Shown here one piece after another: positions 1 to 10,062 of a stretch of 64,000 nucleotides of DNA. The stretch is from Pararge aegeria (Eukaryota > Arthropoda > Insecta > Lepidoptera > Nymphalidae), in NCBI RefSeq assembly GCF_905163445.1, contig NC_053197.1, positions 5,084,001-5,148,000 of the forward strand, given 5' to 3'. The position numbers and the translations under genes were made by a program. Within the stretch, counting starts at the first letter, position 1, and each line of letters begins with the position of its first letter. The notes under the pieces were generated by a model. The model was not told the DNA's origin, searched no databases, and saw only the letters and a program-made list of their open reading frames with translations.

Positions 1-274
1 CAGAGATTCATTTGTTTTGCACTACTATTAACCTGCTGCTCCGCTCACATTTCATTATTTTCCATTTTATACCTCTTTTCGTAAGCTGAGTTTTGAACAT
101 AATATTTTCTAGTTGCACGTACTCTCCAGGGTGTAAGTTGGTGCACAGTTTTTCCACATATTCAAATGTTGAATTTTAAAAATTCTTCATTGTTTTTGTA
201 ATTTTGTTATCAATAGTATAACATAAATATATGTCTCTTTGGTTTTTCGCATGTTGAAATTTTGTGAGCGAGTT

Positions 275-362
275 TACCAATCCGTTCTTGGTCAGTGTGT
301 TGGACTACGGTCTTAACCCTTCTAATTGCGGTACCCATGCCCTGTAGTGGGCTGGAATAGGA
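275..362 (+). repeat. SINE-A 3' fragment
   Basis: Matches the SINE-A 3' part: ACCAATCCG, GGACTACGG, AACCCTTCT, then TGTAGTGGGC. The head and the (ATG)n tail are missing. Degenerate, old copy. Confidence 0.6.
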
Positions 363-1318
363 CGACTCAAGTTCAGTCCGTAAATCAGTCTGTCTATGAT
401 TTCCAGGTAGACCATATTACAATGCATCGACAAGAATTTTAGGTTTCTAGTGTTTTTTTGTTGTGGAGGTAGGTTGGTTATCATACTACGGAGGGAAATA
501 TTGATGTAATATATTTTCCTCGCTAATATTTTGTTTTCTAACACTATTTAATCTTAAAATTTTGTAATCTAACACTATCCTATAAATGAGAATTGAATTA
601 TTTAGGCTACTGATTGCCCAAAAAAAAATAGAACAAATATACCTTCACCCGGAAAACCTTATCCTCCTCGTTTAAAACAAGAGTTTGGATTAAAAGACTG
701 ATTAAAAATACCGCACGCTGTGTCGAGGAATTTGTAATAAAGCCAAGCAATTACTTTAGATATCCCAATTATTATAATAATGGTTTTTCTAAAAGGAAAT
801 CCAATGACCGAATCGAGGGCGCTTCCAAACGAACGAGCCAAGTCATTTAAGGTGAAATAAAGTCGGGCGTGTAGGAAATGGACCCATTTGTTAGTTTAGG
901 GTTGTTTTGCTAGGCGTCCGCACATGTGCCGGGCAATTGACTTGTTTGATTATACTCTAAATAGGACTACTGGACCCAGTTCGCTGTTTTCTGGGTAATT
1001 TCAATCCAATTACGGGTTTATTTAGGTTTTAAGATTGATGGTTAAGTTTTTTATACGGTATAAATCGAATAAGGTACTTAAGGTTTCAGTCGCTATTACG
1101 ATTTTCCAAATAAAATGTAAATGACTAAATCGAAAACCCTTTCATACTGCGGCCGAATAGCAACTCCATGTTGTACTATTGTATTTATTTAATGTATTAT
1201 GCAATAAGTATAATTTCGCTGAGTGAAAATACTTTTTTTTTGCAGTTGTAACCTTGTTTAAGATATCTCAAGTTATTCAAGTGTCAAGCTGATAGCCTTA
1301 ATGATGACTTCTATTATA
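363..1318. other. AT-rich stretch, nothing recognised
   Basis: No gene, RNA or repeat recognised. Only short A tracts, and short frames without coding character. Confidence 0.5.
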
Positions 1319-1692
1319 CTAGCGGTCCCTCGCGACTTCGCTTGCGTATGAATCAACCTTTAAAACATTACATAATTATGCTGTCGCAGACTTTTATTTT
1401 AACTTTTAAAGAGGAACAATTCTGTTCTTCATTATTTTGGCGTAATTTTACATGTTTCGCATAGCACGCATCTGAAGTTCTCAAAAGGAATATTTTTTCC
1501 CGTCTTTGCAATATTTTCATTGACAATCTGCTCTTTTCTAGCTGTAGCGTAATTTAATGTAGCTTTTTCGCTTTCTTGATAAATGGACCTTACAAGATTA
1601 AAAGATTTTCACAATTCGAACTATTAAATCCTGAGATAAGCGCGTTCAACCAAACAAACTCTTCAGCTTTACAATATCAGTATAATATAGGA
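1319..1692 (-). mobile_element. Non-autonomous Helitron (Lep1-like), 374 bp
   Basis: On the minus strand the element runs from TCC at 1692 to CTAG at 1319. Just before the end lies a GC-rich hairpin-capable 3' segment (CGAAGTCGCGAGGG). The 5' end is TCCTATATTATACTGATATT. The flanks are A on the 5' side and T on the 3' side, so it sits in an A|T dinucleotide with no target duplication, the Helitron rule. It shares interior blocks with the 984-bp copy at 62774, including GCGCGTTCAACCAAACAAAC near 1640-1660, and looks like a deletion derivative of it. It encodes nothing. Confidence 0.75.
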
Positions 1693-1743
1693 TAGACAAA
1701 GTCCCGCCTTAAAAGTATTTTTTTACGATTTTATAGCGTTAAG

Positions 1744-1967
1744 TAATTATCTCTGTGGATGGAGTAATTTCTAAATATTTAGCGGCAAGTGGTTGTATGC
1801 TGGTTGGATACATATTAATAGCGCTTGTTATATTATTATTATTAGTTTTTCTAATGAATACCGATCCAAAAGCCCGATATCATAAGTTAATTACACGTAG
1901 GCCTCCATCGAAGAGGCGTTTAATGGAGTGGAAGGCTGACGCTTCTCGTGTGGAACAACATTACTGA
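1744..1967 (+). CDS. Small ORF with a predicted membrane segment (unproven)
   Basis: The open frame runs from just after TAA at 1740-1742 to TGA at 1968-1970. The first ATG in frame is at 1797, giving 56 residues; reading from GTG at 1755 gives 70. A hydrophobic stretch (LVGYILIALVILLLLVFLM) directly follows that ATG. After it comes a hydrophilic, basic tail with TRRPPSKRRLMEWK, ending VEQHY. This resembles a small single-pass protein with a cytosolic basic tail. The hydrophobic part partly comes from a (TTA)n-like DNA run, so chance is possible; the tail is less easily explained by composition. An acceptor-like tract, pyrimidines then TTATAGCGTTAAG, ends at 1743 and keeps the frame open, so this could be a last exon. 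I recognise no family. It starts about 50 bp after a Helitron end. Confidence 0.25.
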
Positions 1968-2074
1968 TGCTCTGCCAGCCGTAGTATTGGAAAGTTTTAC
2001 TTTATGTATAAACAGTTTATTGGATAGAAGCAGGCGTTACTTTGCAGAGTTCCATGATTCACTTTAAAGCTTAA

Positions 2075-2215
2075 TTTGCTATACTCCTCGAGCATCCTCA
2101 GGAGATGTTGAATTTTCATTGAACTTGAATTGACTTAGATATTGTTCATTGGAAATTCAAAATCTCCTGAGGATGCTCCTATGTTGCAGCGAAACGTGCG
2201 TAGAGAGTAAATTGC
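2075..2215. repeat. Inverted-repeat element with AGCATCCTCAGGAGAT arms
   Basis: Two 34-bp arms, at 2091-2124 and 2144-2177, are inverted and match at about 30 positions around a 19-bp loop. The right side continues into TGCAGCGAAACGTGCGTAGA, a motif I associate with a dispersed lepidopteran repeat. Class unresolved. Confidence 0.5.
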
Positions 2216-2424
2216 TGAAGATCTGTTTGTTGTAGAGCATAAAGATTGAAGAAATTAGAAATAGCACCGTACGGATTCTCCTGCTGCTCGAGGAGAATAG
2301 CAAAATAAACTTAATGATCATTCTATTATAATCTATGGTTAGTTTGTCGACGGATGGTACCTGCGGACGGACAGGAGGGAACGGACGGACGGTACCTACA
2401 GACGTCACCTATCATCTATCATTG

Positions 2425-2667
2425 ATGGCTGATTAGCGCAGTTTGCAGCGACCCTGCTTTCTGAGCCCAAAGCCGTGGGTTCGATTCCCAGTACTGGATT
2501 TTTTTTGTGTGATGAGCATAAATGTTTTTCAGTGTCTGGGTTTTTATATGTATATTCTAAGTATTAATGTATGTTATTCATAAAAATATTCAGCAGCCAT
2601 CTTAGTACCCATAACACAAGCTACGCTTACTTTGGGGCTAGATGGCAATGTTGTATATTATTATTAT
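2425..2667 (+). mobile_element. SINE-B, near full length
   Basis: The tRNA-like head has an A-box-like GATTAGCGCAGTTTG and a B box GGGTTCGATTCCC (pol III internal promoter). The body follows, with GTGTGATGAGCATAAATG, CAGTGTCTGGG, TAACACAAGCTACGC and GGGGCTAGATGGC, then an ATTATTATTATAA tail. It lies tail to tail with the SINE-A that follows. Confidence 0.8.
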
Positions 2668-2925
2668 AAATCATCATCATCACAAAGCACTGGCCCACTT
2701 CAGGGCACGGGTATATTCTTAGAATGAGACGGGTTTCGGCCGTAGTCTTCACATACCCTCGAGAACATTGTAGAGCATTCTCAGGCATGCACGTTTCCTC
2801 ACTGCGTTGTCTTTCACCGTTAATCAAAGTGATATTCATTGCTCAAAATGCACATAACTTCGAAATGTTAGAAGGACGTGCAGGGATTTAAGCCGACCCC
2901 ATTAAAGCCTGAAGTCTAACCTAAC
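2668..2925 (-). mobile_element. SINE-A, most of the body
   Basis: Reverse orientation. (ATC)n at 2671-2683 is the (ATG)n-type tail; then GGCCCACTTCAGGGCACGGG, GCCGTAGTC, TTTCACCGTTAATCAAAGTG and ATGCACATAACTTCG. The B box is decayed (AGGGATTTAAGCC). Confidence 0.75.
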
Positions 2926-4374
2926 TTATCATCGTCACATATGGACGGTGCTAATAAACTGACGGGTAAAAACCTACAGACAAACGGAATGTATTATGTA
3001 TTTGGTGTTTGTATTTGTACTATTTTACAAGGACTTTTATAAAAATAAAAAAAATAACATATCAAGTTAGATTTAGAGACCCAAATAACTTTTCAGATCT
3101 TGAAGTTTATACTTTTGTTTTGCTAGAAATTAATAGGGTTTAGTAACGGCAAAAAGTTTGCTTTGGTCAGGGTTTTTACGGCTTAAGCTTTTTTTGAGAA
3201 AGTGGCTAAGTCAAGTGATACCTTACAGTTCCGAAGTCGGAGTCTTGCACTCGTTTGCCTGTTAAAAAAAGTGAATTACGGCGCGGTTCAGTGAAGTGTG
3301 CGCAAACCCTAATTCAGTTTCAAGAACATTTCTCAGGTTGAACTTTATATTGTAAAGCGAGAAATGGAAAAGATATCCAATTTAACTTTTTCCCAACCAC
3401 CGTTGAAGTAAGATAGCACTTTAGATTCTTAGAGTTATTTTAAAATTGTGTACCTTGTGGTGTTTGAAGATTTATTGCAAATGGCGAAAGCGAGAAACCC
3501 ATTTGTAAGACAAAAGTAATAAGTTATTTTAAATATTTTATTTCCCCTGCAAAGGTAGGTACCTACTCTGTATTTAAATAGGGTATATATTTTAAAAACT
3601 GTATCAGTAACGCATACTAGAATAGTTTGCATGGGGTAGGTAAATGCGCAGGTCAGTTGCGCGTCTTATGTTCGCCATGAGATTTTTTTTGCAGCATTGG
3701 TAACAAGCGCTACTGATTGGCAGAGCAGTTTGTTGACCACAGTAACAAGTTGCTTTCGCTCGCTCGTTCGTTCGTTTCGTTATCTGTGTGTTTAGTCCTC
3801 ATTGTGTAATGACTTAAAAAAATAAATCGTAGAAGGCGGAAATCAGGGATTTATAGGCATAGGGATAAGGTACATAATATAAGATGTTTTCTTTACTAAG
3901 GTTGAAGCTTATGTCAGCTTTAAAAATCAAAGCAGCTGTAAGGAAAATGACGACAGAGCATCCTTGATAAAATATAAACTTGTACTTCGTGAGAGGCAAC
4001 ATATTGAATACGCGAACGCAAAATATGTATGACACATTTCAGGAATAGATTGATAAAAGTCTTTTGACGTTGTTAAGGAAAATGGTCTGAAAAGGTTCTG
4101 AATCTCAAAATGTTCTATTCGACTTCCAGCTTCGGCAAAATGTTTGAAAGGACTAAGAAATCAGTCAAGGCGATTGGGATTTTGTCGTTACTTTCTAGTA
4201 ATTTCTATTTAGATAGTGTATATATTTCTCTATACAGAATATTAGGTATACTGACATCTGAGTATCTTTAAAATCTATTCAGTATTGATATATTTTATTA
4301 AATGCTGAAGGTAATTTTATTTGAAAAATATATTTAAATTCCAAACGTTTTTTAGTGTTAAGAATATATCTTGT
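2926..4374. other. AT-rich stretch, nothing recognised
   Basis: No gene or repeat family recognised. A short simple run of GCTCGCTCGTTCGTTCG lies near 3757-3775. Confidence 0.5.
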
Positions 4375-4430
4375 ACGAGGTAGTTTATAGTCCGAACAAT
4401 AAACTGCCTCGTAACTATAAACTCCCTCGT
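4375..4430. repeat. Short palindrome with 17-bp arms
   Basis: The arm ACGAGGTAGTTTATAGT (4375-4391) is inverted at 4414-4430 with one mismatch. The 22-nt spacer contains a third partial copy, AATAAACTGCCTCGT. Confidence 0.7.
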
Positions 4431-4494
4431 CAGTCTGGAAATTTAAAATAAATAAAATCTAATATTTATATTTTATACCAAACGAACTATTTTA

Positions 4495-5105
4495 GTCCAT
4501 CAATCCGCACTGTGCCAGCGTGTTGGACTAAATAATATAATAAATAATAAAATCTTTTATTTGGGACAAAAAACAACACATAGCAATTAACACATAAAGT
4601 ACACGTTACACAAAAACTTATCATTGACTTAAATAATAGAAAAAAAAGAAAGGATCTTATAGTTAGGTAACAAAATAAACTTAAATAAGCTAAAAACAAA
4701 CAAAAATAGTTCCATGTTGGCAGTGACATATCTGTGGTGTTGTTTCTCCCAATCAGAGTATCGCCTCAGCGTTATGCTGTAGCAGTGGTTTTGTGATCAC
4801 TGCTACAGCTCTGATTTTCGGGCGACCTCTCTCGACATCCCGGACCGGCCAAGAAATGCTATTTTGGTGGCAAGTGTATGCACTCTGTGTCTACTAAATA
4901 ATATGGTTAACTTATTTCTGTCACTATGCAAAGCGTTACTAAGGCTTGCTCCAAGACATCAGACTTCCCAATTCCTCTTGTCGTCTCCTTTTTGCTTATC
5001 CAGCAATATCTTTTTAAGTTTTGACTATGGCCTAAACCCTTCTCATTGTAGAAGGAGACCCGTGCCTTGTAGTGGGCCGGTAATAGATTGATGTGATGAT
5101 GATTA
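4495..5105 (+). mobile_element. SINE-A 3' part split by a nested insertion
   Basis: CATCAATCCGCACTGTGCC to GTTGGACTA (4530) is the left piece. The right piece resumes at 5023 with GACTATGGCCTAAACCC and runs to the GATGATGATTATT tail. The break holds 492 bp. GACTA is present on both sides (4526-4530 and 5023-5027). Confidence 0.8.
4531..5022 (-). mobile_element. 5'-truncated LINE nested in SINE-A
   Basis: Read on the minus strand it ends with AATAAAAGATTTTATTATTT and an (ATT)n-like tail, as a LINE 3' end does. A 5-bp duplication GACTA flanks it. No reverse transcriptase frame survives. It carries an internal hairpin, GCTGTAGCAGTG at 4776-4787 with its complement at 4798-4809. Confidence 0.65.
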
Positions 5106-5111
5106 TTATTT

Positions 5112-5455
5112 TATTTGATAGGTTCAAATACGAGAGCAAAATATAAATGTTATTTATAACAATTACAATTTGAAACAAGAAGAACTATGCAAAATTACTA
5201 GCTAAATATAGTTAAAGTAAAAAAATTCTGTAGCCTGTTTTCAAATATCAAATATATTTGATTCAAGAAGGCTTTATTATTAATGTGGTGTGTTTATGGT
5301 GAAAACTATGGTCTATTAAACCAAATATTTTTATTTGATAGGTTCAAACACGAGAGCAAATCGGAAACAATTACAATTTAAACAAAAAAAAAATAGTAGT
5401 TAAAATTATAAATCTCGTTATTCAAATATCAAAAATATATTTTATTCATGAAGGA
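5112..5455. repeat. Two-copy tandem duplication
   Basis: The block starting TTTTATTTGATAGGTTCAAA at about 5112 recurs at about 5331. Each copy has ACGAGAGCAAA, AACAATTACAATTT and, later, TTCAAATATCAAA. The second copy is shortened. Confidence 0.7.
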
Positions 5456-5509
5456 ATAAATTATTATTATAATATACTGGAAATGATTATTAAAGTATGT
5501 TCCTTAACA

Positions 5510-5590
5510 TGAAACAAAAGCTACAATAGATCCAAAGGCGGCCTAGTCTAAAAAGAAGCTCACAACAAGCTTAGCCGTTATCTCCTGGTA
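5510..5590 (-). mobile_element. LINE-2 3' fragment
   Basis: AAAGCTACAATAGATCCAAA, GGCCTAGTCTAAAAAGAAGC and CACAACAAGCTTAGCCG match the LINE-2 segment at 6660-6720. Fragment only. Confidence 0.6.
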
Positions 5591-5625
5591 CTTTAATAAT
5601 TTAAGGGCAACAAAGTATTATATTA

Positions 5626-5917
5626 GGTTGGGGAAAAAATTTCTTCGCATTTTTTAAGAAAATTCAAAACATTTTTTCATATAGTTTATTTACATTTAAC
5701 AAGAGTATGTAGGTAACATTTGTTCGATAACTTTTTGCCATCCTCACAGTTCGAAAAACAAATAAAAATCACACATTTAACTAATTTGAATTTGGAATTA
5801 TCTTTAAAATTTAAACTTTTAATGATACCCAAACCAGCCAGATTCAAAAAGTATAGCCAAAGAGATTTTATTACCAGTTCATACATACTATAATGCGAAA
5901 AGACTTTTTCCCCAACC
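5626..5917. mobile_element. Mariner-like MITE, 292 bp
   Basis: Terminal inverted repeats of about 26 bp start GGTTGGGGAAAAA on both ends and share TTCGCATT. TA flanks each side (5624-5625, 5918-5919), the Tc1/mariner target duplication. No transposase frame, so non-autonomous. The internal minus-strand frame (5686-5886) has no mariner motif that I can see. Confidence 0.8.
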
Positions 5918-6055
5918 TATTATGTACCGTATCTCGTGGACTGGTTACTGGCGGTACGGTGGATATTTTAAATGTAATCGAAAAAACAAGTTCGATACTA
6001 GAGCAGAATACTACGGTCTCTGTGCGAAGTGATGTGCTTACTTTTAAGAATCAAA

Positions 6056-6250
6056 ATTCAAAAATTCAAAATTCAAAATTCATTTATTTTAAGTAGGCAT
6101 AATTAATAAGCACTTTTGAAACGTCAAGTCAGTCTGTTTGTAGTGACTCTACCACCGGTTCGGAAGGCAGATTCCACTGAGAAGAGCCGGCAAGAAACTC
6201 AGAAAATTGCTCTTTTCCAACATCGTTTTAAAGTTTAACAATTATTAGAT
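6056..6250 (-). mobile_element. LINE-1 3' end
   Basis: Starts with (AAAATTC)n, the reversed (TTTGAA)n tail. Then CATTTATTTTAAGTAGGC, TTTGAAACGTCAAG, CTCTACCACCGGTTCGGAAG, CCGGCAAGAAACTCAG and TTGCTCTTTTCCAACATC. It matches the 3' UTR of the copy at 37390, which keeps coding sequence. Confidence 0.8.
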
Positions 6251-6539
6251 TTTTTCTGTTTTGTGAGATCGTATCGAATTAAGAACATCCATTTAAAGTT
6301 ACTCAAAATGATAAACACCCGGTTATTTTGTGACGACACTCCGCCACCTCATTAAAACTTGCGTCCTTTGCAATGACCTACTGGACTTAAAGCATATGAA
6401 AAGTTGAATAGAATATTTCTAAAGACATCTTATCAAATTGCAAAGCTGTATATAAAACTGTCCCATTGAATGTTTGTATTGGAAAATGTGGACATAAATA
6501 GCTGATAAAAGCACCCATTCTTTTCCAGTTCCTGTGATA

Positions 6540-6760
6540 GTCTGCATAAATTCAAAATTTCATGTAGGCCTATTCACAGGCACTTATGAAGCGTTCATAC
6601 ATATTTGTTTACATAATTGTAACGGGATGGTGATAACTTCGTTCGCCAACTTAAATCTAAAGCTACAAGGATTCCAAACACGCCCTGGTCTAAGAAGAGC
6701 CCACAACAAACTTAGCCGGGTTAAACATAGGAACCTGTTCTTTCACTGTGGAAATTTCTG
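6540..6760 (-). mobile_element. LINE-2 3' end
   Basis: TTCATGTAGGCCTATTCACA, GGTGATAACTTCGTTCGCC and CACAACAAACTTAGCCGGGT in reversed orientation. The 96-codon frame over it is a by-product. Confidence 0.65.
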
Positions 6761-6908
6761 TGAAATCAATCTGGGATACATTTTTTCCCTAGAAACTGTC
6801 CCGAAACTGTTCCTGCGGAATTGACAATAATCGTTTTTCCTTTACAGCAAAACCAATCGTGACAAATATTTGTATCCACAATGTTTTATAAAAAGCTGAA
6901 CCAAATAG

Positions 6909-7290
6909 TTAGATAGGGGTATGCCTGCCATACCCCCTAACAGGTTAATCCGTTACCATCTAAGACTGCCACCACATCATCTCTTACCACCAGCAGGGCT
7001 AGCACGGGCAGAAGACAAAAATAATATCCTCCGATTATATCTCCTGACAAGGGGCATAATGAACGTATCCACCTGCTAAAGCTCGGGAAAATGGAAAAAG
7101 AGAAGTAAGCCCCCGTTTATTATTACACATATGTTATTGGAATATTATTTCCACTACTTTGAGAGTTTATTAAGCTGTGGGTGAAGTTAAATTTTTATCC
7201 TTTCCCCGGAGATATAATTTTCTCCTGCCCATGCTAGCCGTGCAGGTGAGATTGTAGTCAAGGGCTAACTTGTAGAGTAATAAAAAAATA
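6909..7290 (+). mobile_element. SINE-C 3' half split by a nested element
   Basis: Left part GGGGTATGCCTGCCATACCC, AACAGGTTAATCCGTTACC, ATCTCTTACCACCAGC. Right part GGTGAGATTGTAGTCAAGGG CTAACTTGTAG, then an A-rich tail. About 245 bp of foreign sequence lies between. Confidence 0.75.
6996..7240. mobile_element. Nested element with GGCTAGCAyGGGCAG termini
   Basis: The left end GGGCTAGCACGGGCAGAAGA and the right end, read inverted as GGCTAGCATGGGCAGGAGA, form about 19-bp imperfect inverted repeats. The subterminal parts both carry ATATCTCC-like blocks. I could not settle the target duplication (GCAG is a candidate). Likely a MITE; superfamily unresolved. Confidence 0.6.
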
Positions 7291-7773
7291 TATTTATATA
7301 GTGTAATAAAAAACGCTTAATAGACTAAAGCTAATCAACAAATGTTTTACAACATTCATGCTCGATATTTACTTTGAACTTCCAAGTCCTAAATACGCTG
7401 ACTCGACGCTATAAGAATCAATTAGCCGAAGATTATCTTGAAGTTGATGGTGATGACGCACCAAATTATCATTGTTCGGAACTTTGAACGAAATATCTTA
7501 ATTAACATCTGTAACGATTTATTAGGCTGTAAACTTAACTGAATGAATTAGGCTCGAAGTAAATTCAAATTCGTTATTGGTTACGATTTCTTACTGGTTT
7601 ACAAGTTAACTGTTTAGCAAGATTTTCGTGTTCAGCGCTTCCAATGTCCATTAATCAAAGGGTTAATCGAGGAGTAAAAAAATCGAAGTCCGTTGTTAAA
7701 GCCATTTTTAGAAAACAGAAAAATCACACAGAACCTTTTTTTTTTTGTTCGCAAAACTGACAATCAACTGCTT
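7291..7773. other. AT-rich stretch, nothing recognised
   Basis: No gene or repeat recognised. Confidence 0.5.
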
Positions 7774-7781
7774 ACTCTAAT

Positions 7782-8217
7782 TATGGAGGGTAGAGGTAAG
7801 GAGAGTCATCTTATATGGGAGAAAAGTTGAAAAAGTGTCCAGTTGTTGCGCTAAATAACAGTTCAAAAATCCTCCGCAATGGCGCTGGTGGATGCACAGG
7901 GTATGGTATGAATGTAGCAATCGTAGATGAATTGAAGTATGCCGAGTTAAAAAATTTAATGTCATTATCGACTAAAGTAGTTAATTATTGAGAATTTTAA
8001 CAATTTACGTTGTACAAAATATTGTGGTAAATATAACCTTACTTCCTTGTATCTCCATACTTCCTTGTTTATTTTTCAAGCCTACTCTAACAATATTTAT
8101 ATTTGACGCTTCTTTTAAGAGTAACCCTGATGCAAATGTGGCGCCATCCTAATTTAATACATTTTGACGACACTTTTTCATATACACAGATGACTCTCCT
8201 TACCTCTACCCTCCATA
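7782..8217. mobile_element. MITE, 436 bp, with perfect 8-bp target duplication
   Basis: The ends are TATGGAGGGTAGAGGTAAGG and its inverted copy; the match extends about 30 bp through GAGAGTCATC. ACTCTAAT flanks it on both sides (7774-7781, 8218-8225). An 8-bp duplication fits hAT (or P) elements, though the TATGG terminus is not the CAGTGG of the other hAT MITEs here. Subterminal AAAAAGTGTC also pairs between the ends. No transposase. Confidence 0.85.
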
Positions 8218-8225
8218 ACTCTAAT

Positions 8226-8393
8226 ATAAACTATACCACTGTTTGGCATGTGTATACAATTGTGCCTTCTCGATGCGAACCTGCTAATCCGCTGGGTACA
8301 TACGGCTACTGTACACAGCTAAAGAAATTTAGAATAATTAAAAATGTAAAATATTAAAGAAACAATAAAATATTGCAAAAAAAAAAAAAAAAA
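8226..8393 (+). other. Poly(A)-tailed retrocopy 3' end (candidate)
   Basis: An AATAAA signal (8364-8369) is followed 7 nt later by 17 A (8377-8393), as at the end of a reverse-transcribed polyadenylated RNA. The source is unknown and the 5' limit is obscure, since the MITE at 7782 sits in or beside it. No duplication of the flanks was found. Confidence 0.35.
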
Positions 8394-8461
8394 TTAAGTA
8401 TTTCTTAACTTAAGCTTAACGTATGCTACAATCACCAAAGCAAGATTTGCAAGAAATTGAT

Positions 8462-8512
8462 ATCGAATGCAATTTCTTACAAAGCAAGGACTTACAAGAA
8501 ATTGCATACGAT
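8462..8512. repeat. Short palindrome with 17-bp arms
   Basis: ATCGAATGCAATTTCTT (8462-8478) is inverted at 8496-8512 with one mismatch and a 17-nt spacer. Confidence 0.7.
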
Positions 8513-8819
8513 ACATAGGACTATGTTCACCAAGATTAGTTCTGGTTTTTGGTTAATACTTAACAAACTCATGAGCTTAAAAATGTAACATAATTTATCA
8601 ATAGAACCAACAATCACAAAGCAAGTCGAAAAGTCACAACTCAAGCTAACAACAAAATAACATCGATCGCCTGTCAATAGTTAAAATGTCATTTACAAAA
8701 AGGTTGCATTATACAAAACGCATTTAGCGCTTTAAGCTGCTTTGGATATTATGGTCGTGTCTCGTTATATTACGGGTTAAGCGCTGAAGCGATTATTTTG
8801 TATGTTATTCGAGAAACGG

Positions 8820-8954
8820 CAGGGTGATTACGTATCTCACAACAGGCTTGCGGCAGGCGTAAATCTCGCGACCATTGCTTTTAAACGTCACTTTTGCATT
8901 AAAAAATATACAAAAGTGCCTAGCCTGTCGTGAGATACGATCCTAATCACCCTG
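8820..8954. mobile_element. Small MITE with CAGGGTGATTA ends
   Basis: CAGGGTGATTACGTATCTCA at the left is inverted at the right with a 2-3 nt indel, followed by CAACAGGC / GCCTGTCG. The CAGGG start resembles hAT termini, but I see no 8-bp duplication. Confidence 0.65.
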
Positions 8955-9017
8955 CGGGAAGTTGTCGAAAAATCAACAAAACGTCTCCAGTTATTTACTT
9001 TTTTATATATATATTTT

Positions 9018-9133
9018 TTTTATTCCACTACAAGTTAGCCCATGAATGCAATCTCACCTATTGGTAAGTAAAGATGCTGTCTAAGATGGTATCGGGCTAA
9101 CCTGTTAGGGAGTATGGTAGTCATACCCATAAT
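9018..9133 (-). mobile_element. SINE-C 3' end
   Basis: Reversed: CCACTACAAGTTAGCCC, GCAATCTCACC, GTCTAAGATGGTATCGGGCT, AACCTGTTAGGGAGTATGG. Preceded by a T-rich run (the A tail). Confidence 0.8.
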
Positions 9134-9735
9134 TAGTTTTTGCGTGACATCGCATCGCACTTTTTAATAATAAGACGTGTTCTTTAATTCTAATGTTCGT
9201 ATTTAGAATGAAGGTTATAAAATAATCTTATAATTATAGTTTAAGTAAAATGTTTCATTTTATCATTCCTTGGCAATGAGTCACCTGACCCGGGGGTTCA
9301 ACCAAGGACGTTCGTGATTCGTAGTTGAACTTGCTAACCATTAGACCGACAGGGTAACTTAAATCAAACAAATGGGCCCTCGCTTCCTAAAGGCTTCTCC
9401 TTTCACATGTCCTAAAATATCCTTTATGGGTCATTAACTTAACTGACACCGCATTTTCTTCATAAATTAAACGTGTATTTTAACGACTTGATATTGTAAA
9501 TCATCCTCGTCGTCTTTTCAGTAAGATTTGCAGCGAACCGTAAAACGAGCTAATTGTTGATCTTCTTCCTTTGCTTTTGCACAAGACTACATTTCTGCCA
9601 TCGCCGCAAACTTGGATTTTTAACTTGCAAAGGCAGTGGATCCTTGTTTATACAAACAATAACTCTGTCCACAGATTTCCCCGCTTGCATCGTTATTTTA
9701 TAATGTCAATAAAAGCAGATTCATATGGAAGGAGT
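9134..9735. other. Nothing recognised
   Basis: No gene or repeat recognised in this AT-rich stretch. Confidence 0.5.
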
Positions 9736-9739
9736 ACAT

Positions 9740-10062
9740 TTCATCATCATCTTCAAACCAACCTATTACCAGCTCGATATTGAGCACGGGTCTCCTCCTA
9801 CGGTGAGAAGAGGTTAAAGCCGTAGTCCACTAAGCTGGCCCAGAGCGGATTGGTGGACTCCACACACCTAAGAACATTATGTGGAACTCTCAGGCATATA
9901 GGTTTCGCACGATGTTTTCCTTCACCGTTTAAGGAAGTGATATTTTAATTACTTAAAACGCACATGACTTAGAAAAGTTAGAGGAGCGTTTTGAACTGCA
10001 GCTGGGATTCGAACTCGGCCCCCTGAAAGTCAAGTCAAGCTCCTACCCACTGGGGTAGGAGC
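9740..10062 (-). mobile_element. SINE-A, near full length
   Basis: Reversed order: (ATC)n tail, CGGGTCTCCTCC, GCCGTAGTCCAC, GGCCCAGAGCGGATTGGTGG, TTTTCCTTCACCGTTTAAGG, then B box GGGATTCGAACTC and the A-box side CCTACCCACTGGGG. Confidence 0.85.

Noticed and set aside
5686..5886. Mariner transposase remnant
   Set aside because: The minus frame lacks the DDE/D surroundings and other mariner motifs; the element is a MITE.
6534..6824. 96-codon frame as a gene
   Set aside because: It lies over a LINE-2 3' end in the antisense direction.
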